The notes under the pieces: generated by a model | Told to the model about the DNA's origin: nothing | The model's input: the letters and a program-made list of their open reading frames with translations, nothing else | Databases searched by the model: none | Position numbers and translations under genes: made by a program | NCBI GenBank assembly: GCA_902800715.1 | Contig: CADCFN010000009.1 | Span: 55,847 to 119,846, forward strand | Source of the DNA: an uncultured Bacteroidales bacterium | GTDB taxonomy: Bacteria > Bacteroidota > Bacteroidia > Bacteroidales > Muribaculaceae | Length of the DNA: 64,000 bases | Direction of reading: 5' to 3' | Part shown: positions 44,291 through 53,414 of the stretch, in pieces | How the letters are laid out: each line of letters opens with the position of its first letter | Numbering within the stretch: position 1 is the stretch's first letter

Positions 44291-45706
44291 TTACTTGGTT
44301 AAATAGTTGATAGCATTCTTGGTCATAATCGCAATGTTCTTGTGGTACTTCTCGGTGTAGCCAGCCTCGTAGGTGTAGGAATACCAGTCGTAGCAGCCAG
44401 AACCGACGCAGATGATACCACCCTTGCCGTCATGGGCAGGATACTCCCAGAGTACGATAGCGCCGTCGCCACCAACACCGAGAACCCTACCGCCAGTGCG
44501 GCCGGTCCAAACGTCATAGTTGTCATAGCCACCCCAGTCGGTACCAATGTGGTACTGAGCGGTGGAGTTGGTGATGTGGTAACCGGCATCGGTGCAGTAA
44601 ACCTCGTTGGGGTTATCACCGGCCACGAGACCTTGGTAGATTGCATGGTCATTCTGGCCGTCAAAGATGCGGAATGTCCACGGGCCACCGCACAGCTCGG
44701 CATAGGCCTCGTCCTGACCCCAGCAGTTGTTGGGAGTTGTCCACTCGTCGTCACCGGTGGTGCCGATGAATGACGGCAGGTTAACAGCATAGCGGGTGAG
44801 CAGGAACGCACCGCCGTTCTCATAGAACTGGCGCAGCTCGTTCAGCGTGTTCATAGCGTCGGTAGCCTTAGCAACAAAGTTGTCATGGCCGTCTACGCCA
44901 CCATCTACGTGCCAGTGCCACCAGATGAGCTTGCACTCCGACAAGTCGAGCGTGCCAGCACGCAGGTCAGCAAACGAAGCATACAGCGAGCTCTCAACAT
45001 TGCCCAGCATCCACTGGCAGGCTGCCTGAGCCTCAGGATCCAGTTCGCTCATCGTGGGAGCAGAACCCAGGAAGAGGGCCTTAGGCTTGCTGATGGCGAT
45101 AACATTGACGGTATAAACGCTCTCGGCTGAATTGTTCTTCACCGTGTAGGTGACGGGCTTAGAGAAGTCCTGAGCGACACCCGACGACGGGGTAATCGTT
45201 GCATTCTGGCTATAGGTAATCGTGGGAACCAGGTTGGTGATGTCGAGCGTAGCGGGAATATAGACTACAATCGTCTTGGCCTCCTGGTCGATGCTACCAG
45301 TGTAGATGTCATTGATTACAAACGAGGTGATGCGAGCTTCGTCATGGAGTACAGACAACGTCCAGTCCATATAGACGTCACCGTTCTTAACGTGCAGCAC
45401 CTTAGCGGCGTCCATGTTGATGGTTTCGCCCTGGCGAACATTGCACTCAGCACCATCCGACATCTTCAATGCCGTAATTTTCATGGCCGATGTCTCATAG
45501 ACCTCGGGCAGACGAACGATGATGGAGCGTGACGGCAAGTCGATGATTCCCTCATAGTTGTCAAGGGAGAGTTGATCAATCATGCAGTTGCCCGACAGCG
45601 CCAGGTCACTGATGTTGTCTTCGGAGCATGAGCTGAGCATTGGAGCGAGTCCGCAGCAGGCAAGACACGCACAGAATATATATAATATCTTAGCTTTCAT
45701 AATCAT
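44291..45706 (-). CDS. DUF4960 surface lipoprotein (fructan-binding)
   Basis: The 471-residue lipoprotein (lipobox LSSC) has N-terminal beta-sandwich repeats (AKVLHVKNGDVYMDWTLSVL and VTYTVKNNSAESVYTVNVIA, resembling DUF5018-type repeats) and a C-terminal alpha/beta domain with GGAFLLTRYAVNLPSFIG and LWEYPAHDGKGGIICVG, typical of DUF4960. Its position after susD matches the surface glycan-binding protein of the Bacteroides levan locus. It likely holds fructan at the cell surface. ATG 45700 is a likely alternative start. Confidence 0.82.
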   Translation of the reverse strand: MIMKAKILYIFCACLACCGLAPMLSSCSEDNISDLALSGNCMIDQLSLDNYEGIIDLPSRSIIVRLPEVYETSAMKITALKMSDGAECNVRQGETINMDAAKVLHVKNGDVYMDWTLSVLHDEARITSFVINDIYTGSIDQEAKTIVVYIPATLDITNLVPTITYSQNATITPSSGVAQDFSKPVTYTVKNNSAESVYTVNVIAISKPKALFLGSAPTMSELDPEAQAACQWMLGNVESSLYASFADLRAGTLDLSECKLIWWHWHVDGGVDGHDNFVAKATDAMNTLNELRQFYENGGAFLLTRYAVNLPSFIGTTGDDEWTTPNNCWGQDEAYAELCGGPWTFRIFDGQNDHAIYQGLVAGDNPNEVYCTDAGYHITNSTAQYHIGTDWGGYDNYDVWTGRTGGRVLGVGGDGAIVLWEYPAHDGKGGIICVGSGCYDWYSYTYEAGYTEKYHKNIAIMTKNAINYLTK

Positions 45707-45744
45707 TATTATTTTTTCATCGTAATTTAACTATGTTGCTGTGA

Positions 45745-47484
45745 TTACCAGTTGCCAATGTTCTGCGTGTAGTGGCCGTTGGAGGCCGAAATCTGGCTGA
45801 ACGGGATAGGCAGGTACTCGTCCTTGTTGGCGGTGAAATGAGCGGCGCTGTAGATGGCACAGCTGCTGATTTCCTCCGAGAAGTACTTGTTGAGCACCGT
45901 GGCGGCATCACCCCAGCGCACGAGGTCGAAGAAGCGCTCGCTCTCCATACCCATCTCCAGACGGCGTTCCATCTTCACAATCTTTACGGCCTGGTCCTTG
46001 GAATAGCTGCCGCGATAGTTGCTGATGTACATCTTCACACCGTAGGTGTTGGGATAGCTGGAAATCATCTGGGTGCTGGTAGCAGCACGCGAGCGCAGCT
46101 GGTTCACGAGGTTGATGGCCTGGTCGGACTGGCCCAACTGGGCATAAGCCTCGGCACGCATCAACAGCACGTCGGCATAGCGGAAGACGATGCGGTTCAT
46201 CGAGCTGGCCCAATAAGAACCCTTGATGAGGTAGCTGCCGATGAGAGCAGGGTCAACATTCTGCTTGAGGGTCACGTAGTAGCCATACAGACCGTTGCTG
46301 CGGCTCCAGATGCTGGTCTCCTCCATCATGTAGTTGCGGTTGAACATGTAGGGCAGTCCAGGCAAACCCACGGTAAGGAACAGACGCGGGTCGGCATTGT
46401 CGGCACTCATGTCATAATCCTTCTCATTGAAGCTGTCGAGGAAGGGCAGACCATCGGCACCGGTACGGTAGGCATTCACCAGGTTCTGCGAGGGCTTGTA
46501 GAAGTCGCAGCCACCATCGGTAGCACCGGGGATGTTGGGCGGAATCAAGCCGTAGCTCCAGTTCAGGTTACCATAGGTGGAACCGTCGTTGCGAGAATAC
46601 TGGATAGCCCAGATGCTCTCGATACCGTTCTCATATTCTTCCTCGGGACGGAAGTTGTTGTGGAAGTCATCCTCCAGACCGTAGTTGGTATACAGGGCGG
46701 GATTGGTGAACTCAATCACCTTCTCCAGGTCACCCTGGTTGATACTCGTCACCTGGTTGCTCTTGGCATCATCTTGACGATAAGCCTTATAGAGGTATAC
46801 CTTGGCAAGGAAAGCAGCAGCTGCAGCACGGGTGGGACGTCCTTTCTCCTGCTGTACTTCGGGCAGCGTGTTATAGGCTTCCATCAGGTCATCGATGATG
46901 AGTTGCCAACCCTCGTCGTTGGTGTACTGGGTGTTGGACAGCTCGTTATACTCGTCATAGGTCAAGTTCTCGTTGATGACAAAGGGGATGTTCTTGTACA
47001 GACGCTTGAGCAGGAAGTGGCCATAGGCACGCAAGAACTTCATCTCGGCCAAGCGCTGCGTCTTCATGGTGTAGCTGTCGTCAGTCTCCTTGAGCAGAGC
47101 AATGGCACTGTTCACGCGAGACAGGCTGTTGTACAACCTTACCCACATGTCATTAATGTTCCAGTTGGTGGTGAGTACACCCTGCTGGATTTCAAGCTGA
47201 TGGAACACGTCACCGTCGCTGGTACCGTTACCACCCTTGTAGGCATCATCACTACGGACGTCAAAGTTCCACATCGAGAATGATGAGTTGATGTCCTCGG
47301 CCGAGGTGAAGATGGCGTAGGCCGAGATGGCCATGGCCTCAGCGTTCTCGGGCGACTTTACCTGTTCGTCGCTGAGTGTGGCCTGGGGCTTGTGCTCGTC
47401 AAGAAAATCATTACAAGACGTAAACAATGTGGTGGCGCTGCAGCAAACCAGACCGACACACAATATATTGAATATCTTTTTCAT
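45745..47484 (-). CDS. susD: SusD/RagB family outer-membrane lipoprotein
   Basis: The 579-residue protein has a lipoprotein signal (MKKIFNILCVGLVCC, lipobox FTSC) and the SusD fold: TPR-like helices, VNSAIALLKETDD, MKFLRAYGHFLLKRLY, AAAFLAKVYLYKAYR and the C-terminal IVFRYADVLLMRAEAYAQLG and EMGMESERFFDLVRWGDA. It forms the lid of the SusC transporter and binds fructan oligomers. ATG 47484 was chosen over the in-frame 47577, which lies inside susC. It starts 16 bp after the susC stop. Confidence 0.95.
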   Translation of the reverse strand: MKKIFNILCVGLVCCSATTLFTSCNDFLDEHKPQATLSDEQVKSPENAEAMAISAYAIFTSAEDINSSFSMWNFDVRSDDAYKGGNGTSDGDVFHQLEIQQGVLTTNWNINDMWVRLYNSLSRVNSAIALLKETDDSYTMKTQRLAEMKFLRAYGHFLLKRLYKNIPFVINENLTYDEYNELSNTQYTNDEGWQLIIDDLMEAYNTLPEVQQEKGRPTRAAAAAFLAKVYLYKAYRQDDAKSNQVTSINQGDLEKVIEFTNPALYTNYGLEDDFHNNFRPEEEYENGIESIWAIQYSRNDGSTYGNLNWSYGLIPPNIPGATDGGCDFYKPSQNLVNAYRTGADGLPFLDSFNEKDYDMSADNADPRLFLTVGLPGLPYMFNRNYMMEETSIWSRSNGLYGYYVTLKQNVDPALIGSYLIKGSYWASSMNRIVFRYADVLLMRAEAYAQLGQSDQAINLVNQLRSRAATSTQMISSYPNTYGVKMYISNYRGSYSKDQAVKIVKMERRLEMGMESERFFDLVRWGDAATVLNKYFSEEISSCAIYSAAHFTANKDEYLPIPFSQISASNGHYTQNIGNW

Positions 47485-47500
47485 AGTGAATCCTGAATTA

Positions 47501-50500
47501 TTAGAATGAAACATTAAGACCATAGGTGACATTGAGAGGGATAGGATAGCCGAAGTTGGGATTCTCGGGATCCACACCGGTAAATGACTTGCTCTTGATG
47601 GTCAGCAGATTCTGGGCTGACACGTACATGCGCAGGCGGGAAATGTGCAACTTGTCACACACGTTGCTGCCAAAGTTGTAACCCAACTGGATGTTACGCA
47701 TTTTAGCATAGGAACCATCCTCCACAAAGTAGCTGCTCACACGCTTCTCGTTGTTGTTGTCCATCGTGCTGACAGCGGGGATGTTAGAGGTGGGGTTGTT
47801 GGGCGTCCATGCGTCGAGCAGACGACGACCCTTGTTCAGGTTGGTGATATTCAGACCAGCCCACAGGTCGGTCTCGCGCTTCAGGTCGCTGATGACGTCA
47901 GCACCCTGTGCACCCTGCCAGAACATGGTGAAGTCCCAATTCTTATATTCAAGATAGATGTTCAAACCCCAAGTGAAATCGGGCACAGGCGAGTAAATCC
48001 ATTTCTGGTCTTTCTCGGTGATGACACCGTCTCCGTTCAGGTCTTTCCAGCGGATGCGACCCAGGCCGGCACCATCCTGTGTGGCATGGTTGTCAATCTC
48101 ATCCTGGCTCTTGAAGATACCGTCATACACATAGCCTACCTGGGCACCCATGGGATGTCCCACAACGCTCTCGACACCGTTACCACCGAAGGTACCGGCT
48201 GCTGCCAGAGTCTCGGGGAGCTTGGTCACCTTGTTGCGATAGGTACCGATGTTACCGGCGATGTCATACTGGAAATCACCTGCCGAGCCACGATAGCCCA
48301 CGTTCAACTCGATACCCTTATTGGTCATCTCACCAGCATTAATCCACTGGCTGCTGCCCTCACCCATTACACCGATGCCGGGCATGTAAACCAGAATGTC
48401 GGTGGTCTTCTTGTAGTACCACTCAAACGAACCGTACAGCGCGTTGCGCAGCATACCGAAGTCAAAACCGACGTTGGTTTGTGTCGTGGTTTCCCACTTG
48501 AGGTTATCGTTACCCAACTGATTGCGCTTGAAACCGCTGGGGAGCGTCTGGCCGCCATTGGTACCGGCGATGTCATAGCTTGTACCGTAGCTCTGGCCAC
48601 CGAATCCGGCCTCGCCATAGTTGCTCTCGAAGATGGTGTAGCGTGCAATGTTGGAAATCTCCTGGTTACCAGTCTGTCCCCATGATGCGCGCAGCTTGAG
48701 GTTGTCAAGCCACTCCATGCGCTTCATGAAGGGCTCCTCGCTGATGCGCCAACCGAGGCTGACTGAGGGGAACGTACCATAGCGGTTATTGCGACCGAAA
48801 CGGCTTGAACCGTCGTAGCGCACGGTCACGCTAGCTAAATAGCGGTCAGCGTAGGTGTAGTTCACCTTGCCGAAGAAGGACACCAGCGTGTAGCCCTCGC
48901 CCGAGCCGTAGGCCTCTGCCTCACCGACTGCTGCGTTGGGCCACATGTAATCGGGATTCAATACAGCAAATTCATAGGCCTTGCCACTGAGCCATGAGTC
49001 ATCCTCACGGTTAAGCTCAGTACCAATCATGATATCGCCGCGATGTGAGGCGCGCTCCAGGTTATAGGTAGCGATGGCATTCCACATCCACTTGGTCCAG
49101 TGCTCCTGCTTAGCCTCAACGGCATTGGTAGGATTGGCCACGGTACCCTCGGTAATAGGATAGGTGAAGATGCGCTGTTGTTTCTGCGAATAGTCAAGAC
49201 CGAAGGTTGACTTGATGTTGAAATCGGCAATGGGGTTGATGTTGATGAAGGCATCACCGAACATGCGCCAGTAGGTGTAACGGTTGTCGCTGTTGCGTTC
49301 AAGACGTGCCACGGGGTTCTCGCGGTCAGGATAACCGCCCACGGGACCGGCGTAATGGCCATCGGTCGTGTAAACCGGCAGTGACGGGTTGAACTGCAGC
49401 ACATTCTCCAGGAATCCGCCAGGAGCCTGAAGCTCGTTGGTGCGGTTAACCGTAAAGTGCTCACCCACGGTCACAATCTTGCGGTCACCGACGTTCAGCA
49501 GCTTGTAGGTCGAGTTCATACGGGCCGACAGGCGCTGGAAGTCTGACTTCTTGATGATACCGTCGTTCTTGTAGTAACCCAGCGAGAAGAAAGAAGTTCC
49601 GTTCTCGGTGCCCTGGCTCAGCGAGACGTTATACTGCTGAACAAGACCGGTGCGGGTGGTTTCCTTAAACCAATCGGTGTCGGCAGCGGGAGTCGTACCT
49701 GCAGGGTCCAGGAACTTGCTCATGGTGATGCGCTCGAGCATGGGAACACCCTTAGCATCGTAACTCCAGTCATAATGATATCCCAGGCCGTTCAGGTTGG
49801 GATTCAGACCATCGTTCACATAACCTTGCCACATCGTTTGGCCAAACTCCTTAGCGTTCAGCACCTTCATTTTGTGGGCGTAGGTCTGTACCGACACGCT
49901 GGCATCGAAGTCGATTTTCACTTTGCCATCCTTGCCGCCCTTGGTGGTGATGATGATGACACCGTTGGCAGCGCGGCTACCGTAGATAGATGCCGAAGCG
50001 GCATCCTTCAGTACCTGGATGCTCTCGATGTCATTACCGTTGAGCTCGTGCATACCGGCCTTGGTGGGAACACCGTCGATGATGTAAAGCGGGTCGTTGT
50101 TGTTAAGGGTACCTGTACCACGAATGCGGACAGTAGCAGCACCCGAGGGGTTACCGTCGGCCGAGATGTTCATGCCCGGCACGCGACCCTGCATCGCCTT
50201 GATGGGGTTGTTCTCGTTCTGTTTTACCAGGTCGGTTACACTGACTACACTCACGGCACCGGTAAGGTCGGCCTTACGCTGTGTGGTATAACCAGTCACG
50301 ACAATCTCGTTAAGGGAAAGAGCATCCTCTTTCATGGTGACAACCATGCCATTGCTGGCTGGCATCTCAACATTGAGGTAGCCCACATAGGAGAAAACGA
50401 GCGTTGCTCCGGGATTAACCTTGAGGGTGAAGACACCGTCAAAGTCGGTCACTGTACCATTAGTGGTACCTTTCTCAATCACAGTGGCGCCGATGACGGT

Positions 50501-50608
50501 TTCTCCTGTCTCGTCAACGACGGTGCCTGTGATTTCTGTTTGCGCATACAGAATCGTACACGTCAACATGAGCATGAAGCTGAGTAGAAATCTTTTCAGT
50601 ACGTTCAT
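47501..50608 (-). CDS. susC: SusC/RagA TonB-linked outer-membrane transporter
   Basis: The 1,035-residue protein has a signal peptide, an N-terminal carboxypeptidase-regulatory-like domain (TEITGTVVDETGETVIGATV), a TonB box region (LNEIVVTGYTTQRKADLTG), a plug with DPLYIIDGVPT and SIYGSRAANGVIIITTKGGK, and a long beta-barrel ending in ITYGLNVSF-like aromatic residues (last residues GLNVSF). It imports fructan oligomers with energy from TonB. It is the first gene of the locus and follows a promoter element about 50 bp upstream. Confidence 0.96.
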   Translation of the reverse strand: MNVLKRFLLSFMLMLTCTILYAQTEITGTVVDETGETVIGATVIEKGTTNGTVTDFDGVFTLKVNPGATLVFSYVGYLNVEMPASNGMVVTMKEDALSLNEIVVTGYTTQRKADLTGAVSVVSVTDLVKQNENNPIKAMQGRVPGMNISADGNPSGAATVRIRGTGTLNNNDPLYIIDGVPTKAGMHELNGNDIESIQVLKDAASASIYGSRAANGVIIITTKGGKDGKVKIDFDASVSVQTYAHKMKVLNAKEFGQTMWQGYVNDGLNPNLNGLGYHYDWSYDAKGVPMLERITMSKFLDPAGTTPAADTDWFKETTRTGLVQQYNVSLSQGTENGTSFFSLGYYKNDGIIKKSDFQRLSARMNSTYKLLNVGDRKIVTVGEHFTVNRTNELQAPGGFLENVLQFNPSLPVYTTDGHYAGPVGGYPDRENPVARLERNSDNRYTYWRMFGDAFININPIADFNIKSTFGLDYSQKQQRIFTYPITEGTVANPTNAVEAKQEHWTKWMWNAIATYNLERASHRGDIMIGTELNREDDSWLSGKAYEFAVLNPDYMWPNAAVGEAEAYGSGEGYTLVSFFGKVNYTYADRYLASVTVRYDGSSRFGRNNRYGTFPSVSLGWRISEEPFMKRMEWLDNLKLRASWGQTGNQEISNIARYTIFESNYGEAGFGGQSYGTSYDIAGTNGGQTLPSGFKRNQLGNDNLKWETTTQTNVGFDFGMLRNALYGSFEWYYKKTTDILVYMPGIGVMGEGSSQWINAGEMTNKGIELNVGYRGSAGDFQYDIAGNIGTYRNKVTKLPETLAAAGTFGGNGVESVVGHPMGAQVGYVYDGIFKSQDEIDNHATQDGAGLGRIRWKDLNGDGVITEKDQKWIYSPVPDFTWGLNIYLEYKNWDFTMFWQGAQGADVISDLKRETDLWAGLNITNLNKGRRLLDAWTPNNPTSNIPAVSTMDNNNEKRVSSYFVEDGSYAKMRNIQLGYNFGSNVCDKLHISRLRMYVSAQNLLTIKSKSFTGVDPENPNFGYPIPLNVTYGLNVSF

Positions 50609-50659
50609 TGTTCTGTTGGTTTTGGTTAATAAAAATTGTTAGTTTATGTCGATTGGTCG

Positions 50660-50667
50660 CAAAGTTA
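50660..50667 (-). promoter_or_regulatory. Bacteroidetes -7 element for the fructan locus
   Basis: TAACTTTG on the minus strand matches TAnnTTTG, 51 bp before the susC ATG. The absence of a good -33 is typical of promoters that need an activator such as the adjacent regulator. Confidence 0.5.
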
Positions 50668-50750
50668 ACCTATTAATATATAGGGGACTATCAATTATAG
50701 TTCTTCTGCTTGCAAATTTGTTTCAATGTATCAATTGTGTTAGTGGATGA

Positions 50751-51001
50751 ACGATTTTTACAAGCATCAGCACTCGCACGGCCTCACGCTAAGGCGCAAA
50801 GTCGCTAAGTTTTTTCAAACAACAAGAACAACAAAACAACAACCCAAACAACATAATATGACAGTCATAAAAGTTGTTTGAGTTGTTGTTTAATATTTGT
50901 TCAAACTTTGTGAGAAAGCAGGCGGATGCCTAATTTGTTTAATTCGTGAAATTCGTAGTTTTTAAATGATGCCTCACGTAATTCGTAGTTTGTGTTTCGT
51001 T
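50751..51001. repeat. Intergenic repeat cluster between regulator and susC
   Basis: The 393-bp gap between susC and the regulator contains CTCACGCTAAGGCGCAAAG (about 50784-50803), a long inverted repeat (arms 50834-50852 and 50873-50891, 18 of 19 positions paired, with an inner ATGAC/GTCAT palindrome), the core GCGGATGCC at 50922-50930, and AATTCGTAGTT units near 50950 and 50985. No gene is visible. Confidence 0.75.
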
Positions 51002-53218
51002 TTAGTTAGGCTTGCGCACTTCACCTGGCACAGTGCCGAATTCATCCTTGTAACACTTGGTGAAGTAGGACGGCGAAGCGAAGCCTACCTGATAGGCAAT
51101 CTCGCTGACCGAGAGCGTTGACTCCTGCAGGAGCCTTTGTGCCTGAGCCAATCGGGCCTTGCGCAACAGGTCAACTGGAGTGCAGCCGGTTAGGGCCTTG
51201 ACCTTGCGATAAAGCTGCACGCGGCTCAATCCCATGTCGGCGGCTAGGTCCTCGACACTCAGATTGCTGTCCGACAGACGTTCCTCCACCATCTTCTTGA
51301 ATCGGGAAATGAAGGCGTCCTCGATGGGTGCAGGTGCGGTACTTGGGGCCTTGGACGGTACTTTGGCTGGTTCTTCAGCCAATTGTTCAGCCGGTTTCAT
51401 ACCCCACAGGTCTTTGAGCTGATGACGGCTTTGCAGCAGGTTGTCGATGCGGGCCAGCAGCAATTCTGGTGAGAAGGGTTTGGTAATATAGGCATCGGCT
51501 CCGCTCTCGTAACCCTCGATTTGATGTTTTTCCAGCGCTCTGGCTGTGAGCAGGATGACGGGGATGTGACTGGAAATGTCGTCTTTTTTCACCTGCTGGC
51601 AGAACTCCAGGCCGTTCATTACGGGCATCATCACGTCTGAGACAATCAGGTCTGGCACCTGTTCGCGGGCGAGCTCCAGTCCGCGCTTGCCGTCCTCGGC
51701 TTCCAGCACGCTATATTGCCCTTGCAGGATGGACCGCAGATAGGTGCGGATATCGGCATTGTCATCGACGATGAGCACTGTGGGAGCATCCTCGTCGGGC
51801 TTAACATTTCCCGCCGTTTCGGGAGACGCAAGATTTTGAGTCTCTAAATGGGCATTGTCATCGGTGATGGTGCCCCCCACTTGGGCATCAAGCATCTTGT
51901 TGATGAGGCGTGTGAGGCGCTGGGTGTTGCGGCGAACGATGCTAAAAAGTTCTTGAGCATTATCGCTCGCATTGCGGAAGTCGTTAGTTCTTAACAACTG
52001 GTCCAGTGGCCCCTCGATAAGCGTCAGCGGCGTGCGCAGTTCGTGGCTCACTTGGGTGTAGAAGTCCAATTGCTCGCGCTCCATCTCCATGCGTTCGTCC
52101 TGAATGCGAGCCTTTTGCAAATAATACATATAGATGCCGACAAGCAGAGCCAGCAACAGGAATATAGCAGCTAGTGCCACAAAGATGAGCGTGCGCTGGT
52201 TGCCCAATTGATTGAGATATTGGCTCGCCTTTTCATGCAGTTGCTCGAGGCTGTGCGACTGGCGCATGATTTCTTCGCTCTCCATCAGCAGTACGCGGGC
52301 ATTATCCTGGGTGACAAGCGCCGACATCAGATTCGTTTCCTTTTCATAGGGTTTCCCCTCAAGGATATCTACCGCCAATTGCAGCAGCTGGTCGCCATGG
52401 GTGGGATAGATGTAGGATGCATCCAGCAGCGAGTCCTGCACGAGTCGGATACCGCCGTTCTCTCCTGGCAGGCCGTCGATGCCGCAGAACAGCGGCAGCA
52501 CGGCGCCTGCCTCCTCAAAGGCCTTGCGAGCACCCATCGCGGTGCGGTCGTTCATGCCGAACACCAGGTCAATTTGCTCTCCTTTGTTCTTGCTGAGCCA
52601 TTGCTTGACCGTGTTGTAGGCCGTGGGCTCGGTCCAGTCGCCTTGCAGGGTTGCTACCACCTGGATACCAGGGTGCTGGGCAATGGCTTCCCTGAAGCCG
52701 TTGTGGCGCTCGATGGCGGGCGAAGAACCCTTCAGACCCATCACCTCGATGATTTTGCCATGTTCATTAAGCCTAGTTGCGACATATTCGCCCATCAAGT
52801 GCCCCATCTCATAGTTGTCGGCACCCATATAGGCCGTGTATTTCTTGGTGTTGGTTTTGCGTTCAAACACAATCACAGGGATGCCTTTGTCATAGGCCCT
52901 GTCGATGGCGGGTGAAATCGTCGATACCTGGTTGGGCGCGACAATCAGCAGGTCAATACCCGTTTCGACAAGGCTGTCAATCTGCTGGATTTGGCGCTCA
53001 TCGCTATCGAATGCAGCTGCAAACCTCAATTCCACATTATCATGGAAATAGGCGCCGATTTTCAATTCCGAGTTCTGCTTGTCGCGCCAGATGTCGTCAG
53101 AACACTGCGACACCCCGATGCGGTATTTCTTCTCCTCCTGCGAGCATGAGGCAAGCAGGCCAAATATCATTAGTGTTATAAAAGCAAATTGATAGTATTT
53201 TCGCATTTTTGTCAACAT
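51002..53218 (-). CDS. Hybrid two-component type fructan regulator lacking the kinase ATP-binding domain
   Basis: The 738-residue protein has, in order: an N-terminal hydrophobic segment with a possible lipobox (LLASC, Cys25), a periplasmic ribose/fructose-binding-protein-like sensor (about 32-320), a transmembrane helix (343-365), a HisKA H-box with SHELRTPLTL (His392), a response-regulator receiver (about 478-597, phospho-acceptor Asp528, Lys580) and an AraC-type DNA-binding domain (about 635-735). The HATPase domain (N, G1, F, G2 boxes) that normally follows HisKA is absent: only about 35 residues join HisKA to the receiver. Sensor type and position match the fructose-sensing regulator of the Bacteroides levan locus. 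Confidence 0.88.
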   Translation of the reverse strand: MLTKMRKYYQFAFITLMIFGLLASCSQEEKKYRIGVSQCSDDIWRDKQNSELKIGAYFHDNVELRFAAAFDSDERQIQQIDSLVETGIDLLIVAPNQVSTISPAIDRAYDKGIPVIVFERKTNTKKYTAYMGADNYEMGHLMGEYVATRLNEHGKIIEVMGLKGSSPAIERHNGFREAIAQHPGIQVVATLQGDWTEPTAYNTVKQWLSKNKGEQIDLVFGMNDRTAMGARKAFEEAGAVLPLFCGIDGLPGENGGIRLVQDSLLDASYIYPTHGDQLLQLAVDILEGKPYEKETNLMSALVTQDNARVLLMESEEIMRQSHSLEQLHEKASQYLNQLGNQRTLIFVALAAIFLLLALLVGIYMYYLQKARIQDERMEMEREQLDFYTQVSHELRTPLTLIEGPLDQLLRTNDFRNASDNAQELFSIVRRNTQRLTRLINKMLDAQVGGTITDDNAHLETQNLASPETAGNVKPDEDAPTVLIVDDNADIRTYLRSILQGQYSVLEAEDGKRGLELAREQVPDLIVSDVMMPVMNGLEFCQQVKKDDISSHIPVILLTARALEKHQIEGYESGADAYITKPFSPELLLARIDNLLQSRHQLKDLWGMKPAEQLAEEPAKVPSKAPSTAPAPIEDAFISRFKKMVEERLSDSNLSVEDLAADMGLSRVQLYRKVKALTGCTPVDLLRKARLAQAQRLLQESTLSVSEIAYQVGFASPSYFTKCYKDEFGTVPGEVRKPN

Positions 53219-53414
53219 TACACTCCAAAACGCGTTAAAACTATAGCGTGATGGTCATAAAAAATCAATTCGGTCTGCAAAATTGCTAAATTTCTAAAAC
53301 ATATCAAAATTATCAAATACTATTTTTAAAATTGATATGATGGATTTGCCACGCGACGGCACGAGAAATGGCATCGACGGCGGGTTACAACATTACGTTA
53401 TTGAAAAACACTGA

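Noticed and set aside
45772-47283. A 503-codon open frame on the plus strand opposite susD, and similar long antisense frames at 229-1308, 9012-10181 and 11508-12926
   Set aside because: They lie opposite well-supported genes, have low-complexity His/Val/Gln-rich translations typical of antisense reading, and no homologous motifs.
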